Assembly (NCBI GenBank): GCA_024398125.1 | Contig: JAKSJO010000006.1 | Coordinates: forward strand, 1 to 64,000 | Reading direction: 5' to 3' | Length of the DNA: 64,000 nt | From: Bacteroidales bacterium | GTDB taxonomy: Bacteria; Bacteroidota; Bacteroidia; Bacteroidales; UBA932 | Shown: piece by piece, positions 33,656 to 41,880 of the stretch | How positions within the stretch are numbered: the stretch's first letter is position 1 | Layout of the letters: the number at the start of each line of letters is the position of its first letter | Translations under genes and position numbers: made by a program | Notes under the pieces: model-generated | What the model was told of the DNA's origin: nothing | Database searches by the model: none | What the model saw: only the letters and a program-made list of their open reading frames with translations

Positions 33656-34939
33656 ATGATCAACAGACTGATTTCATTCCTCAACGCCTCGCCGGTAAAC
33701 TTCCTGGCAGTCGAAGAGATAAGCCGCCAGCTTGACGCTGCGGGATTCAAGAGATATGACATGGCTTCGCCAAATCCCGGGTTTGCCCCAGGCGAAGGCT
33801 TCTACACAATAAAGAACGGATCTGCCATCTTCGCTGTACGCATGGGCACCGCCCCTGTAGCCGAGGCTGGCTTCAAGCTTATCTGTGCCCACTGCGACTC
33901 CCCTACATTCCGTATCAAACCGGCATCTGCCATGATGTCGGAAGGTGGAATCGTTCGCCTCAACACCGAGGTTTACGGCGGCCCTATCCTGTCCACCTGG
34001 TTTGACCGCCCCCTTTCCATCGCAGGACGCGTAATCCTTAGAAGCGAGGACCCTCTTCATCCTAAGTCAAGGACCGTGATGATTGAGCGTCCGATACTTA
34101 CAATACCCAACCTCGCAATACACTTCAACCGTCAGGTTAACGATGGCGTCAAACTGAACCGCCAGAAAGACATGCTTCCTCTAATGGATGTCTCGTCTCT
34201 TGTCAATGAAGAGCTTGGCAAGGACGGACTCATCCTGAAGCTTCTTTCCCGAGAGTGCGGGATCAACGAGGCGGACATTCTTGACTTCGACCTGTACCTC
34301 TACGACACGACACCGGCATGCACAATCGGCCTGAATGGAGAATTCATCCAGTCAGGACGTCTGGACGACCTCAGCATGGCCTATGCCGGCCTTGAGGCAA
34401 TGCTGTCCGCCAAGCCTTCCGCAGCGACCCAGGTATTGGCCATTTTCGACAACGAGGAGACAGGAAGCGGCACCAAGCAGGGAGCGCACTCCCCCGTCCT
34501 CCGCAATCTTCTCAAACGCATCTGCGGTGGCAGCGAGGCGTTCTACAGGGCTATGGAGCAGTCTTTCATGGTTTCCGCAGACAACGCCCACGCCTTCCAT
34601 CCGAATTATGCGGACAAGTACGATCCTACAAACCACCCTGTACTTGGCGGCGGCCCTGCCATAAAGATCAATGCAGCCCAGAAATATGCGACCGACGCTG
34701 ACTCTGCAGCCGTATTCAAGGAGATATGCCGCATCGCAGGCGTTCCATGCCAGTCCTTTGTCAACCACAGCGAAGTGGCTGGAGGCAGTACTCTCGGCAA
34801 CATTTTGACCGCCCAGATGCCGCTCAGAGGCGTGGACATGGGCAACCCTATCTGGGCCATGCACTCGTGCCGCGAGACAGGAAGCAGCGCCGACCATGTT
34901 TACTGCGTCAAGGCATTCACAGCATTCTATAACCTTTAG
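33656..34939 (+). CDS. apeB: M18-family aminopeptidase (aspartyl aminopeptidase type)
   Basis: 427 residues. Dinuclear zinc ligands are recognisable: His and Asp in ICAHCDSPTF, Asp/Glu in IFDNEETGSGTKQGA, the block SADNAHAFHPNYADKYDPTNHP, and His in MHSCRETGSSAD. It removes N-terminal acidic (or other) residues from peptides in the cytoplasm; no signal peptide is visible. Start chosen by promoter position. A terminator follows 19 bases after the stop. Confidence 0.93.
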   Translation: MINRLISFLNASPVNFLAVEEISRQLDAAGFKRYDMASPNPGFAPGEGFYTIKNGSAIFAVRMGTAPVAEAGFKLICAHCDSPTFRIKPASAMMSEGGIVRLNTEVYGGPILSTWFDRPLSIAGRVILRSEDPLHPKSRTVMIERPILTIPNLAIHFNRQVNDGVKLNRQKDMLPLMDVSSLVNEELGKDGLILKLLSRECGINEADILDFDLYLYDTTPACTIGLNGEFIQSGRLDDLSMAYAGLEAMLSAKPSAATQVLAIFDNEETGSGTKQGAHSPVLRNLLKRICGGSEAFYRAMEQSFMVSADNAHAFHPNYADKYDPTNHPVLGGGPAIKINAAQKYATDADSAAVFKEICRIAGVPCQSFVNHSEVAGGSTLGNILTAQMPLRGVDMGNPIWAMHSCRETGSSADHVYCVKAFTAFYNL

Positions 34940-34958
34940 AAAAGCCCTTGCAACACTT

Positions 34959-34987
34959 AGCCGTGACCGAAAAGCCACGGCTTTTTT
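34959..34987 (+). terminator. Terminator of the M18 aminopeptidase gene
   Basis: AGCCGTG pairs with CACGGCT over a ten-base loop, then six T. Its T tract contains the -33 element of the btuB promoter. Confidence 0.8.
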
Positions 34988-35016
34988 GTTTATGAATGAC
35001 AATTATGATACATTTG
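34985..35016 (+). promoter_or_regulatory. Promoter of the cobalamin riboswitch-btuB-btuG operon
   Basis: TTTG at 34985-34988 and TACATTTG at 35009-35016, spacing 20, both exact. Transcription would begin near 35021, just before the P1 stem of the riboswitch. Confidence 0.8.
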
Positions 35017-35021
35017 CACCA

Positions 35022-35198
35022 GCTTATGGTGAACACGGCCGGCAATGCTTCGGTCGGGTTTGAAAAGGGAATCAGGTGCAAGACCTGAACTGTGCCCGCA
35101 GCGGTGAATCTCAAGACGGAGCAGGGAATTCATACGCCACTGTCCTGGAAGGACGGGAAGGCTCTCTGCCGAGATAAGTCCGAAGACCTGCCATAAGC
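35022..35198 (+). ncRNA. Cobalamin (AdoCbl) riboswitch
   Basis: P1 is closed by GCTTATGG (35022-35029) and CCATAAGC (35191-35198), a perfect eight-base match. Inside are GAATCAGGTGCAAGACCTG, the conserved GTGCCCGCAGCGGTGA block (about 35091-35106) and the B12 box AGTCCGAAGACCTGCC at 35177-35192. These are the hallmarks of cobalamin riboswitches, which repress the downstream transporter when B12 is bound. A hairpin GAGCC/GGCTC at 35214-35231 is near the start codon; with no clear T tract, control is probably at translation. Confidence 0.95.
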
Positions 35199-35246
35199 AA
35201 AGTCCCACAGAAAGAGCCCGGGGTCAGGCTCCCAAAGTGAGTTTTT

Positions 35247-37202
35247 ATGCAGATAGCAAACGTGTTGCTTATGGCGTCCATGGTCTTTCCACAGGCGCCT
35301 GACACATTGGACGTGGCCACGGTCACCGATTCCAGGAACATTGCAGCGAGAAGCAGTGCTCCGCTTCAGCGCGTCGAATCCCGACTGCTTCAGGAAACAG
35401 GGACCATCACGCTCCAAGAGGCTCTTCGCACATTCGCCGGCATCCAGGTCAAGGACTACGGAGGCCTTGGCGGCATGAAGACTGTCGGCATCCGCAGCTT
35501 CGGATCGCAGCACACAGGCATCATGTATGACGGCCAGGTGATTTCCAATGCCCAGAATGGCCAGGTCGACATAGGAAGATTCAATCTTGACGATATCAAG
35601 AGCATTTCAGTCGAGATTAGTGGAAGCGATGACATATTCCGCCCGGCCAGACTTGCCACATCGGCAGGAGTGCTGTCAGTAGAATCCGCCCGTCCGGTTT
35701 TCGACAGCACAGGGATTCAAGCATCCGCACAGTTGCGTTACGGATCCTTCGGCACCTGGAACCCCTATTTGAATGTCAAGCGACGCTTAAGCGACAGGTG
35801 GGCCGGGACGTTCTGGGGAAACTATATAAGTTCTAAAGGTAACTATCCATTTATCCTTTATAATGGAGACATTACCACAAGAGAAATCCGTCTTCATTCC
35901 GACGTTTCATCCTTTAACGGCGAAACATCTCTCTATGGCGACATCGGCCAGGATGGAAGCCTTGCCATGAGACTGTCATATTACAGCAGCGAGCGTGGCC
36001 TTCCCGGATCCGTTGTGCTGTACACCCAGAATCCCCACCAAAGACTGTGGGACGACGACCGGAGAGCAAGTGCGTCATACGAAGCGATACCAGACGAAAA
36101 ATGGAAAATCAAGTCATCGCTATCCTATGACAGAGCCTGGAACAGGTTTGTCGACTTCGACCCAATTCATGAGGAGCCGGAGGATGACAGATACCTTCAG
36201 CGCGAAGGCAGCCTTTCAGCCATCGCCCTGTTCTCCCCTTCCACCGGCATCGATTTTTCAGCGGCACAGGACCTTGTCTTCAACAGTCTTGACTCGAGCA
36301 TCCCAGGCTGTCCCTTCCCTGAAAGAATCACATCATACACGTCCCTGTCCGGCAAATATGACCGCTCCCGTCTGACCGCAGTCGCGACCCTGTGCGGCAC
36401 TGTTGTATCCGAATGGGTAAAAATCGGCACACCCGCCCTTGGACGCCTTCATTTCAGTCCTTCCGCCAGCATTGCTTATCGGCTTCCTCTAGATACAGAC
36501 CTTCGGATCAGAGCTTCTTTCAAAGACAGCTTCCGACTGCCCACATTCAATGACCTCTACTATTCAAGAATCGGGAACCGTAGGCTGAACCCGGAAAAAG
36601 CCAGCCAGACCAATGCTGGAGCGACTTGGACACAGGATTTCGGAAAACACTCCATCAGCGCGGCAGCCGATGGATACTGGAATATGGTAAGGGACAAGAT
36701 TGTAGCAGTCCCATCCATGTTCATCTGGAGCATGCGCAATGTCGGCAAGGTCCTGATGCTTGGATCCGACCTCTCTTTCAGCTACAGAGGCGGTTTTTCC
36801 GACCGGCTGACCATCCAGGCCTCAGGCAACTACTCATATCAGTATGCCGTGGATGTCACTGACCCGGCCGCAAAGAACTACAGACACCAAATAGCCTACA
36901 CACCACGCCATTGCGGCAGCGGCAGTCTGGTATTCGAGACGCCCTGGATCAATATGGGATACACAATGCAAGCCGTCGGGGAAAGATACACACTCGCCCA
37001 GAACACTCCGGCATACAGGACTGAACCGTATGTCGACCACAGCCTGAGCCTCAACCATACGTTCAGCTTCGGCGAACGTCACAGATGGTCGCTGCACACC
37101 AGTGCGGAGGCATTGAACATATCGAACGTGAACTATGAAGTCATCAAGTACTACCCGATGCCCGGACGCCAATATCGAATAACCTTAAAAATATCATATT
37201 GA
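35247..37202 (+). CDS. btuB: TonB-dependent cobalamin receptor BtuB-like
   Basis: 651 residues. A short signal peptide (MQIANVLLMASMVFPQA) is followed by the plug domain (TLQEALRTFAGIQVKDYGGLGGMKTVGIRSFGSQHTGIMYDGQVI) and an outer-membrane beta barrel that ends in Tyr (LKISY). The cobalamin riboswitch directly upstream and the BtuG-like lipoprotein one base downstream identify the substrate as B12 or related corrinoids. Uptake needs TonB/ExbBD, which are not encoded here. Confidence 0.9.
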   Translation: MQIANVLLMASMVFPQAPDTLDVATVTDSRNIAARSSAPLQRVESRLLQETGTITLQEALRTFAGIQVKDYGGLGGMKTVGIRSFGSQHTGIMYDGQVISNAQNGQVDIGRFNLDDIKSISVEISGSDDIFRPARLATSAGVLSVESARPVFDSTGIQASAQLRYGSFGTWNPYLNVKRRLSDRWAGTFWGNYISSKGNYPFILYNGDITTREIRLHSDVSSFNGETSLYGDIGQDGSLAMRLSYYSSERGLPGSVVLYTQNPHQRLWDDDRRASASYEAIPDEKWKIKSSLSYDRAWNRFVDFDPIHEEPEDDRYLQREGSLSAIALFSPSTGIDFSAAQDLVFNSLDSSIPGCPFPERITSYTSLSGKYDRSRLTAVATLCGTVVSEWVKIGTPALGRLHFSPSASIAYRLPLDTDLRIRASFKDSFRLPTFNDLYYSRIGNRRLNPEKASQTNAGATWTQDFGKHSISAAADGYWNMVRDKIVAVPSMFIWSMRNVGKVLMLGSDLSFSYRGGFSDRLTIQASGNYSYQYAVDVTDPAAKNYRHQIAYTPRHCGSGSLVFETPWINMGYTMQAVGERYTLAQNTPAYRTEPYVDHSLSLNHTFSFGERHRWSLHTSAEALNISNVNYEVIKYYPMPGRQYRITLKISY

Positions 37203-37203
37203 T

Positions 37204-38262
37204 ATGAAGACAATCAACAAATTCTTTATCGCAGCTTTAGCTGCGTTGTCGCTTACAGCCTGCCGCCAGGACCCGCCTTTTGTTCCAGAAACAGGAATTC
37301 AGGGAGCGGTTGTGCTCAACAACGGCAACTGGGGAAGCAATGACGCTTCCATCGCAATCTACAACCCTGATGACAAGACCGTCGCTGCCGAGCAGTTCTT
37401 TGCGGCAAACGGCCAGCACCTCGGCGACCTCGGCCAGGACATCCTTGTCCTCGGCGATGAAATCTACATTGCCATGAATGGATCGAAAGTCGTATTCGTC
37501 ACAGACCGCGACCTGAAGATCAAGGAGGCCATCGAAGTGGAATACAATGGAGCCAAGATGGCTCCACGCTACCTGGCAGAAAGCAACGGAAAGGTATATG
37601 TAACATATTACGAAGGCTTCCTAGGCGAGATTGATCCTTCAACCCATAAGGTGCGCACGACAGCTGTCGGTTCATACCCCGAGGGCCTCTGCATCAAGGG
37701 CGGCAAGGCATATGTTGCGAACTCCGGATACGGATACGACAATACCGTCTCGGTTGTCGACCTGGCCTCATTCAAGGAAGTCAACAAGATCACTGTCAAC
37801 CAGAACCCCCAGTATGTTGTCGCAGACAAGGACGGCAAGACCCTCTATGTATGCTCATGGGACGCCTACGACCCAGTTACTTATGCAGTGACTTCGCCTT
37901 CGAAGCTCCAGAAAGTCGACCTCGCCAGCGGCAATGTATCGGATATGGACTATTCCGATGTAAAGTGCATTGTCGAGGGTCCGGACAACAAGATGTTCGT
38001 TGCCCAGGGTGGCTATGACGAGAACTGGCAGGTCTGCGGCAGCATCAAGGTCATCGACATGGCCAGCGGTGCCGACAAGGGTCTGTTCACAAAGGACCAG
38101 ATTCTGAACTACTACTCGCTTTCTTACAGCAATGGATTCGTATTCGTAGGAGCTTCAGACTACAAGACCAACGGAGACATCTATCTCTACAAGGCTGACG
38201 GATCCCTGGTCGACAAGTTCGACTCGCAGGGTCTCAACCCTCAGAAAGGCCTTTATCTCTAG
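37204..38262 (+). CDS. btuG: BtuG-like cobalamin-binding surface lipoprotein (beta-propeller)
   Basis: 352 residues with a lipoprotein signal (FIAALAALSLTACRQD, Cys20). The rest is a YncE/DUF5074-type seven-bladed beta-propeller (GAVVLNNGNWGSNDASIAIYNPDD, YVANSGYGYDNTVSVVDLAS, NPQYVVADKDGKTLYVCSWD, YLYKADGSLVDKF). In Bacteroides thetaiotaomicron BtuG is a surface propeller that binds cobalamin very tightly and passes it to BtuB. The one-base gap to btuB and the riboswitch support the assignment. Sequence identity to a known BtuG was not measured. Confidence 0.8.
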   Translation: MKTINKFFIAALAALSLTACRQDPPFVPETGIQGAVVLNNGNWGSNDASIAIYNPDDKTVAAEQFFAANGQHLGDLGQDILVLGDEIYIAMNGSKVVFVTDRDLKIKEAIEVEYNGAKMAPRYLAESNGKVYVTYYEGFLGEIDPSTHKVRTTAVGSYPEGLCIKGGKAYVANSGYGYDNTVSVVDLASFKEVNKITVNQNPQYVVADKDGKTLYVCSWDAYDPVTYAVTSPSKLQKVDLASGNVSDMDYSDVKCIVEGPDNKMFVAQGGYDENWQVCGSIKVIDMASGADKGLFTKDQILNYYSLSYSNGFVFVGASDYKTNGDIYLYKADGSLVDKFDSQGLNPQKGLYL

Positions 38263-38282
38263 ATCCCATTCCAGGAGCGCTT

Positions 38283-38312
38283 GCCCTGACAGTAAACTGT
38301 CGGGGCATTTTT
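38283..38312 (+). terminator. Terminator of the btuB-btuG operon
   Basis: GCCCTGACAG pairs with CTGTCGGGGC (ten base pairs, one G-U) with loop TAAA and then five T. Confidence 0.85.
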
Positions 38313-38336
38313 GTAACAGTTTTTCCGTTTTTGAAT

Positions 38337-38344
38337 TATCTTTG
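38337..38344 (+). promoter_or_regulatory. -7 promoter element (TATCTTTG) for the YitT gene
   Basis: Exact match 20 bases before the ATG at 38364. A TTTTTG lies 23 bases upstream in the previous terminator, wider than the usual spacing. Confidence 0.6.
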
Positions 38345-38363
38345 TTTCAAAATCCGGATAATA

Positions 38364-39254
38364 ATGATGATAAACAAAGAAACTGTCAAGGAGTACTCAC
38401 TCCTTGTCCTGGGCAATTTCGTATTTGCGATGGGAGCTGTGATGCTTGTGGAACCTTATGGTTTTGCTCCTGGTGGCACATACGGTCTTTCCATGGTATT
38501 CCATCACCTCTGGGGTTGGAGAACCGAGCTTGCCGCCCTCTGTATGGATATTCCTCTTCTCCTTCTGGGAATCGCCATTCTTGGCAAACAGTTCGGCGTC
38601 AAGACCGTCATGAGCACGCTGCTGCTTCCTGCTTTCATGTGGTTTTTCCATGCCGTCTATGGCTTTGATTCACTGCTGGAGCCCGGCATCAGCGACATGA
38701 ATCTTCTCCAGAACCACATTCTTGCAGCTATCTTCGGCGGAGTCCTCTATGGCGCCGGTCTCGGTCTTGTCTACAAGTCACGGGCAACCACAGGAGGTTC
38801 CGACATCCTTGCAATGATTCTCAAGAAATACACTCACATGTCCATGGGAACCGCGACATTGATCGTTGATGGCATCATCACCCTCTCGACCGTCGTTGCG
38901 TTCAGAATCTGGACCCTTCCGATGTATTCATGGATCATCATCTTCGTTTCCAGCCGCATGATCGACTTCATCCTTGAAGGTCAGCCTTCGAAGACAATCA
39001 TGATCATCAGCAAGGAGACTGAAGCGATCAGAAAGTATATCATCGAGGACATGGACCGCGGTGCAACCCTCATCCCTGCAAAAGGAATGTACAAGGGCGA
39101 GGAGAGAGACATCATCTACGTAGTCCTCACCCGACGCGAGCTCATCTCGATCCGTCACAAGATCGCGGAGCTTGATCCTTACGCTTTCATCAACGTGATT
39201 GATTCCGCAGAAATCCTCGGCGAAGGATTCAAGAATATAAATTCATCTATATAA
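38364..39254 (+). CDS. YitT-family membrane protein (DUF161 plus DUF2179)
   Basis: 296 residues. About five or six N-terminal membrane segments (EYSLLVLGNFVFAMGAVMLVEPYGFAPGG with the family's G-GxxGLS block, NHILAAIFGGVLYGAGLGLVYKSRATTGGSDILA) followed by a cytoplasmic DUF2179 domain (RGATLIPAKGMYKGEERDIIYVVLTRRELI, DPYAFINVIDSAEILGEGF). Function is unknown; transport or sensing is suspected. The ATG at 38364 or 38367 is the start; the longer frame begins inside the promoter. Confidence 0.92.
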   Translation: MMINKETVKEYSLLVLGNFVFAMGAVMLVEPYGFAPGGTYGLSMVFHHLWGWRTELAALCMDIPLLLLGIAILGKQFGVKTVMSTLLLPAFMWFFHAVYGFDSLLEPGISDMNLLQNHILAAIFGGVLYGAGLGLVYKSRATTGGSDILAMILKKYTHMSMGTATLIVDGIITLSTVVAFRIWTLPMYSWIIIFVSSRMIDFILEGQPSKTIMIISKETEAIRKYIIEDMDRGATLIPAKGMYKGEERDIIYVVLTRRELISIRHKIAELDPYAFINVIDSAEILGEGFKNINSSI

Positions 39255-39382
39255 GATAAGGGGGAGACGACTCCCCCTGCGACCCCCACGGCCTTTCCAC
39301 CTTTCCGTATTTGTTCGTAAACTCACAAATACACGGCACGGCCGATCCGCTGATGCGGATTCGCTTCACGAGAATGTTAAAT
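39255..39382. other. Structured intergenic segment between YitT and the GH3 terminator
   Basis: Holds three hairpins and no gene: AGGGGGAG/CTCCCCCT (39259-39278), CCGTATTTGT pairing with ACAAATACACGG (39305-39336, bulged) and ATCCGC/GCGGAT (39345-39360). None has a T tract on the YitT strand. Confidence 0.55.
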
Positions 39383-39410
39383 AAAAGAGCCGTCCTTGCG
39401 GGCGGCTCTT
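39375..39410 (-). terminator. Terminator of the GH3 gene
   Basis: Eight-base-pair stem (39403-39410 with 39385-39392) with ten-base loop followed on the minus strand by TTTTATTTAA. Part of repeat copy B. Confidence 0.8.
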
Positions 39411-39446
39411 CGTATGTTTTGGATCAAGGGGTCTGACCCCGATTCA
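39383..39446 (-). repeat. Two-hairpin 3' element, copy B (downstream of GH3)
   Basis: Begins at the GH3 stop codon. On the minus strand it reads TGAATC, hairpin GGGGT-CAG-ACCCC, TTGATCC, AAAACATA, and then a terminator hairpin AAGAGCCG...CGGCTCTT with loop CCCGCAAGGA and TTTT. It aligns with copy A at 14201-14277 through the terminator loop without a mismatch. Confidence 0.85.
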
Positions 39447-41771
39447 TTATTTAACTGCGATTTCCTGTACAGGGGTGGCTGGGTGCATCACGTCGTGTAC
39501 AGGCCATGCCTGTGCCTTTGCGACCTTGACGCTGACGTTGCAGCGGATATCCTCCGATGAGGCTCCGAAGAGGACCTTATAGGTTCCTGCTGCGGTCTCC
39601 CATGCACTGGTAGCCTCGTTGAATGAAGCGAGGGTGTATGGATCGATGGTCATGGTGAGGGTTTCGCTCTCGCCAGGCTTGAGCTCACGGGTCTTGGCGA
39701 ATGCCTTGAGCTCGAATTCAGGCTTTACGAGGCCACCGTCTGGAGCGGTCACGTAGATCTGTACAGCCTCCTTGCCGGCAGCGGCACCAGTATTCTTCAC
39801 GGTAACGGCTGCGGTCATGGTACCATCCTTGGCAACCTTTACGTATGGTGCAGAGTATGCGAAGGTGGTGTAGCCGAGACCAAATCCGAATGGGTATGAC
39901 ACAGCCTTTCCTGCTGTTGCGAAGTAACGGTAGCCAACCCAGATTCCTTCCTGATACTGAGTATTGTCAACATCCTTCACAGGGCCACGGCCACGACCAC
40001 GGCCTGCGTTGTTCGAGTAGTTGTATGGGAAGTTGAATGAAGAAGGAATATCGAAGTATGATACAGGGAAGGTCATAGGGAGCTTACCTGAAGGATAAGA
40101 TGCACCGCTGAGGACATCAGCAACAGTGTAGCCACCCTCCTGACCTGGAGTCCATGCGAGGAGGATTGCGTCAGGAGTGTTCTTCCATGAAGCAGTCTCG
40201 ATAACGCCGCCGATATTGAGGACTACGATAGCCTTCTTGCCTGCTACATGATAGATATCCGATACGTTCTGGATCATTTCACGCTCCTGCGCGGTAAGGG
40301 TGAAGTCTCCATCTGCTGCCTTGCGGTCACCGCCTTCACCTGCATTGCGGGAAATGGTGATGATTGCGATATCGGTATTGGCAACCTGGCGCTCGATGAG
40401 GCCGCGGGTAACGTTCATCTCTGCGAGGACTGCGTCGCCAAGAAGGATACCTGAAGCGGCACCACCTGCTGCATTGACAGCCTTGGTGTAGTCGATGTAC
40501 TTGTGATAGAGGCCAGCAATGGTCTCATTGACCTCGTAGCCATTCACCTTGAGACCATCCTCGATGTTGCGGATGTATGCCTTGTTCACATTGCCTGATC
40601 CGGTACCGCCTGCGATGAAGTCGTATGAGCCTACACCATAGAGAGCGACACTCTTCACGTCCTTCATAGGAAGGGTTGCATCATTCTTAAGAAGAACCAT
40701 TGCCTCGGCAGCGCCCTTGCGGACGAGTTCTGCATGTGCTTTGAGGTCTGGCTTGTCGCTGTACTTGTACTTGTTGAAGCGTGGAGTGCGTACGATGTAC
40801 TCAAGCATCCTGCGTACATTGGTATTGAGCTGAGCCTCGCTGATGCTTCCGTCCTTGACGCCTGCGATGATGCGCTCGATCTCGATCTCGGCACCTGGCT
40901 CCATGAGGTCGTTTCCTGCGTTCACAGCCTTGACGGTACCTTCCTTTGTGCCCCAGTCGGTCATCACGATGCCGTTGAAACCCCATTCGTCGCGAAGGAT
41001 GGTGGTGAGAAGGTCGCGGTTCTGCTGGGTGAACTGGCCATTGAGTCTGTTGTATGAAGACATAACGGTCCAAGGATCACTTTCCTTGACAGCGATCTCG
41101 AAGCCCTTGAGATACATCTCACGAAGAGCGCGGACACTGATAAGAGCGTCGTTCTCCTGACGGTTGGTCTCCTGGCTGTTTGCAGCGAAATGCTTGATGC
41201 TGACGCCGACACCGTTGCTCTGGACGCCACGGGTGTAGGCTGCAGCCATCTTTCCGGTAAGGAATGGATCCTCTGAGTAATACTCGAAGTTGCGGCCACA
41301 GAGAGGGTTGCGATGAAGGTTGAGACCTGGCGCGAGAAGGACGTCAGCTCCATACTCGAGGACCTCGTTACCCATAGCAGTGGTAAACTCCTCGACAAGT
41401 GGAAGATTCCATGTTGAAGCCATGGATGTTCCTACAGGGAAACCGGTACAATAATAGGTCTGGTTGCTTCCCTGGCGCTTTGGCTCGATACGAAGGCCGG
41501 CAGGACCGTCAGAAAGAACGGTTCTAGGAATGCCCAGACGGTCGATGCCACGGGTAGTACCGGCAGCACCAGGAACGAGGATAGTGCTTGATGCAGTCAT
41601 GCTGCCTGCATTCATGCTGCCCCAGCCACCTCCGACAAGAAGGGTGGCCTTTTCCTCGAGGGTCATCGCCTTGATGACTTCGTCAATGTTATCCTTGCGC
41701 AGCTGCGGCTGTGCAACGGCTGTGACAGTTCCTGCCACGGCCAGAATAGCGGCTAGTGTCTTTTTTAACAT
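39447..41771 (-). CDS. Secreted glycoside hydrolase family 3 enzyme (beta-glucosidase type)
   Basis: 774 residues from the ATG at 41771, with a Sec signal (MLKKTLAAILAVAGTVTAVA). GH3 N-terminal domain: LSDGPAGLRIE, NLHRNPLCGRNFEYYSEDPFLTG, VSIKHFAANSQETNRQ and the nucleophile Asp in VMTDWGTKEG (about residue 270). The alpha/beta C-terminal domain (VLNIGGVIE, LAWTPGQEGG) and a fibronectin-III-like end (GYTTFAYS ... VTVKNTGAAAGKEAVQIYV) follow. It removes terminal beta-linked glucose or related sugars. A short RGRGRG insertion is near 39985-40005. Codon bias matches the GH9 gene. An in-frame start at 41807 lies inside the promoter and is rejected. Confidence 0.94.
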   Translation of the reverse strand: MLKKTLAAILAVAGTVTAVAQPQLRKDNIDEVIKAMTLEEKATLLVGGGWGSMNAGSMTASSTILVPGAAGTTRGIDRLGIPRTVLSDGPAGLRIEPKRQGSNQTYYCTGFPVGTSMASTWNLPLVEEFTTAMGNEVLEYGADVLLAPGLNLHRNPLCGRNFEYYSEDPFLTGKMAAAYTRGVQSNGVGVSIKHFAANSQETNRQENDALISVRALREMYLKGFEIAVKESDPWTVMSSYNRLNGQFTQQNRDLLTTILRDEWGFNGIVMTDWGTKEGTVKAVNAGNDLMEPGAEIEIERIIAGVKDGSISEAQLNTNVRRMLEYIVRTPRFNKYKYSDKPDLKAHAELVRKGAAEAMVLLKNDATLPMKDVKSVALYGVGSYDFIAGGTGSGNVNKAYIRNIEDGLKVNGYEVNETIAGLYHKYIDYTKAVNAAGGAASGILLGDAVLAEMNVTRGLIERQVANTDIAIITISRNAGEGGDRKAADGDFTLTAQEREMIQNVSDIYHVAGKKAIVVLNIGGVIETASWKNTPDAILLAWTPGQEGGYTVADVLSGASYPSGKLPMTFPVSYFDIPSSFNFPYNYSNNAGRGRGRGPVKDVDNTQYQEGIWVGYRYFATAGKAVSYPFGFGLGYTTFAYSAPYVKVAKDGTMTAAVTVKNTGAAAGKEAVQIYVTAPDGGLVKPEFELKAFAKTRELKPGESETLTMTIDPYTLASFNEATSAWETAAGTYKVLFGASSEDIRCNVSVKVAKAQAWPVHDVMHPATPVQEIAVK

Positions 41772-41804
41772 GTTTTTAGGGTTCTTGGTTATATGTTTAT
41801 AACA

Positions 41805-41812
41805 CAAATGTA
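41805..41812 (-). promoter_or_regulatory. -7 promoter element (TACATTTG) for the GH3 gene
   Basis: Exact TAnnTTTG on the minus strand, leaving about 30 bases to the ATG at 41771. No clear -33 element. Confidence 0.65.
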
Positions 41813-41880
41813 ACCAAAAACCCTAAATATCAGTGTGTTTTGCAGGGCGTTTTTTAGGATGCCTAAATAAGAATTCCGAG

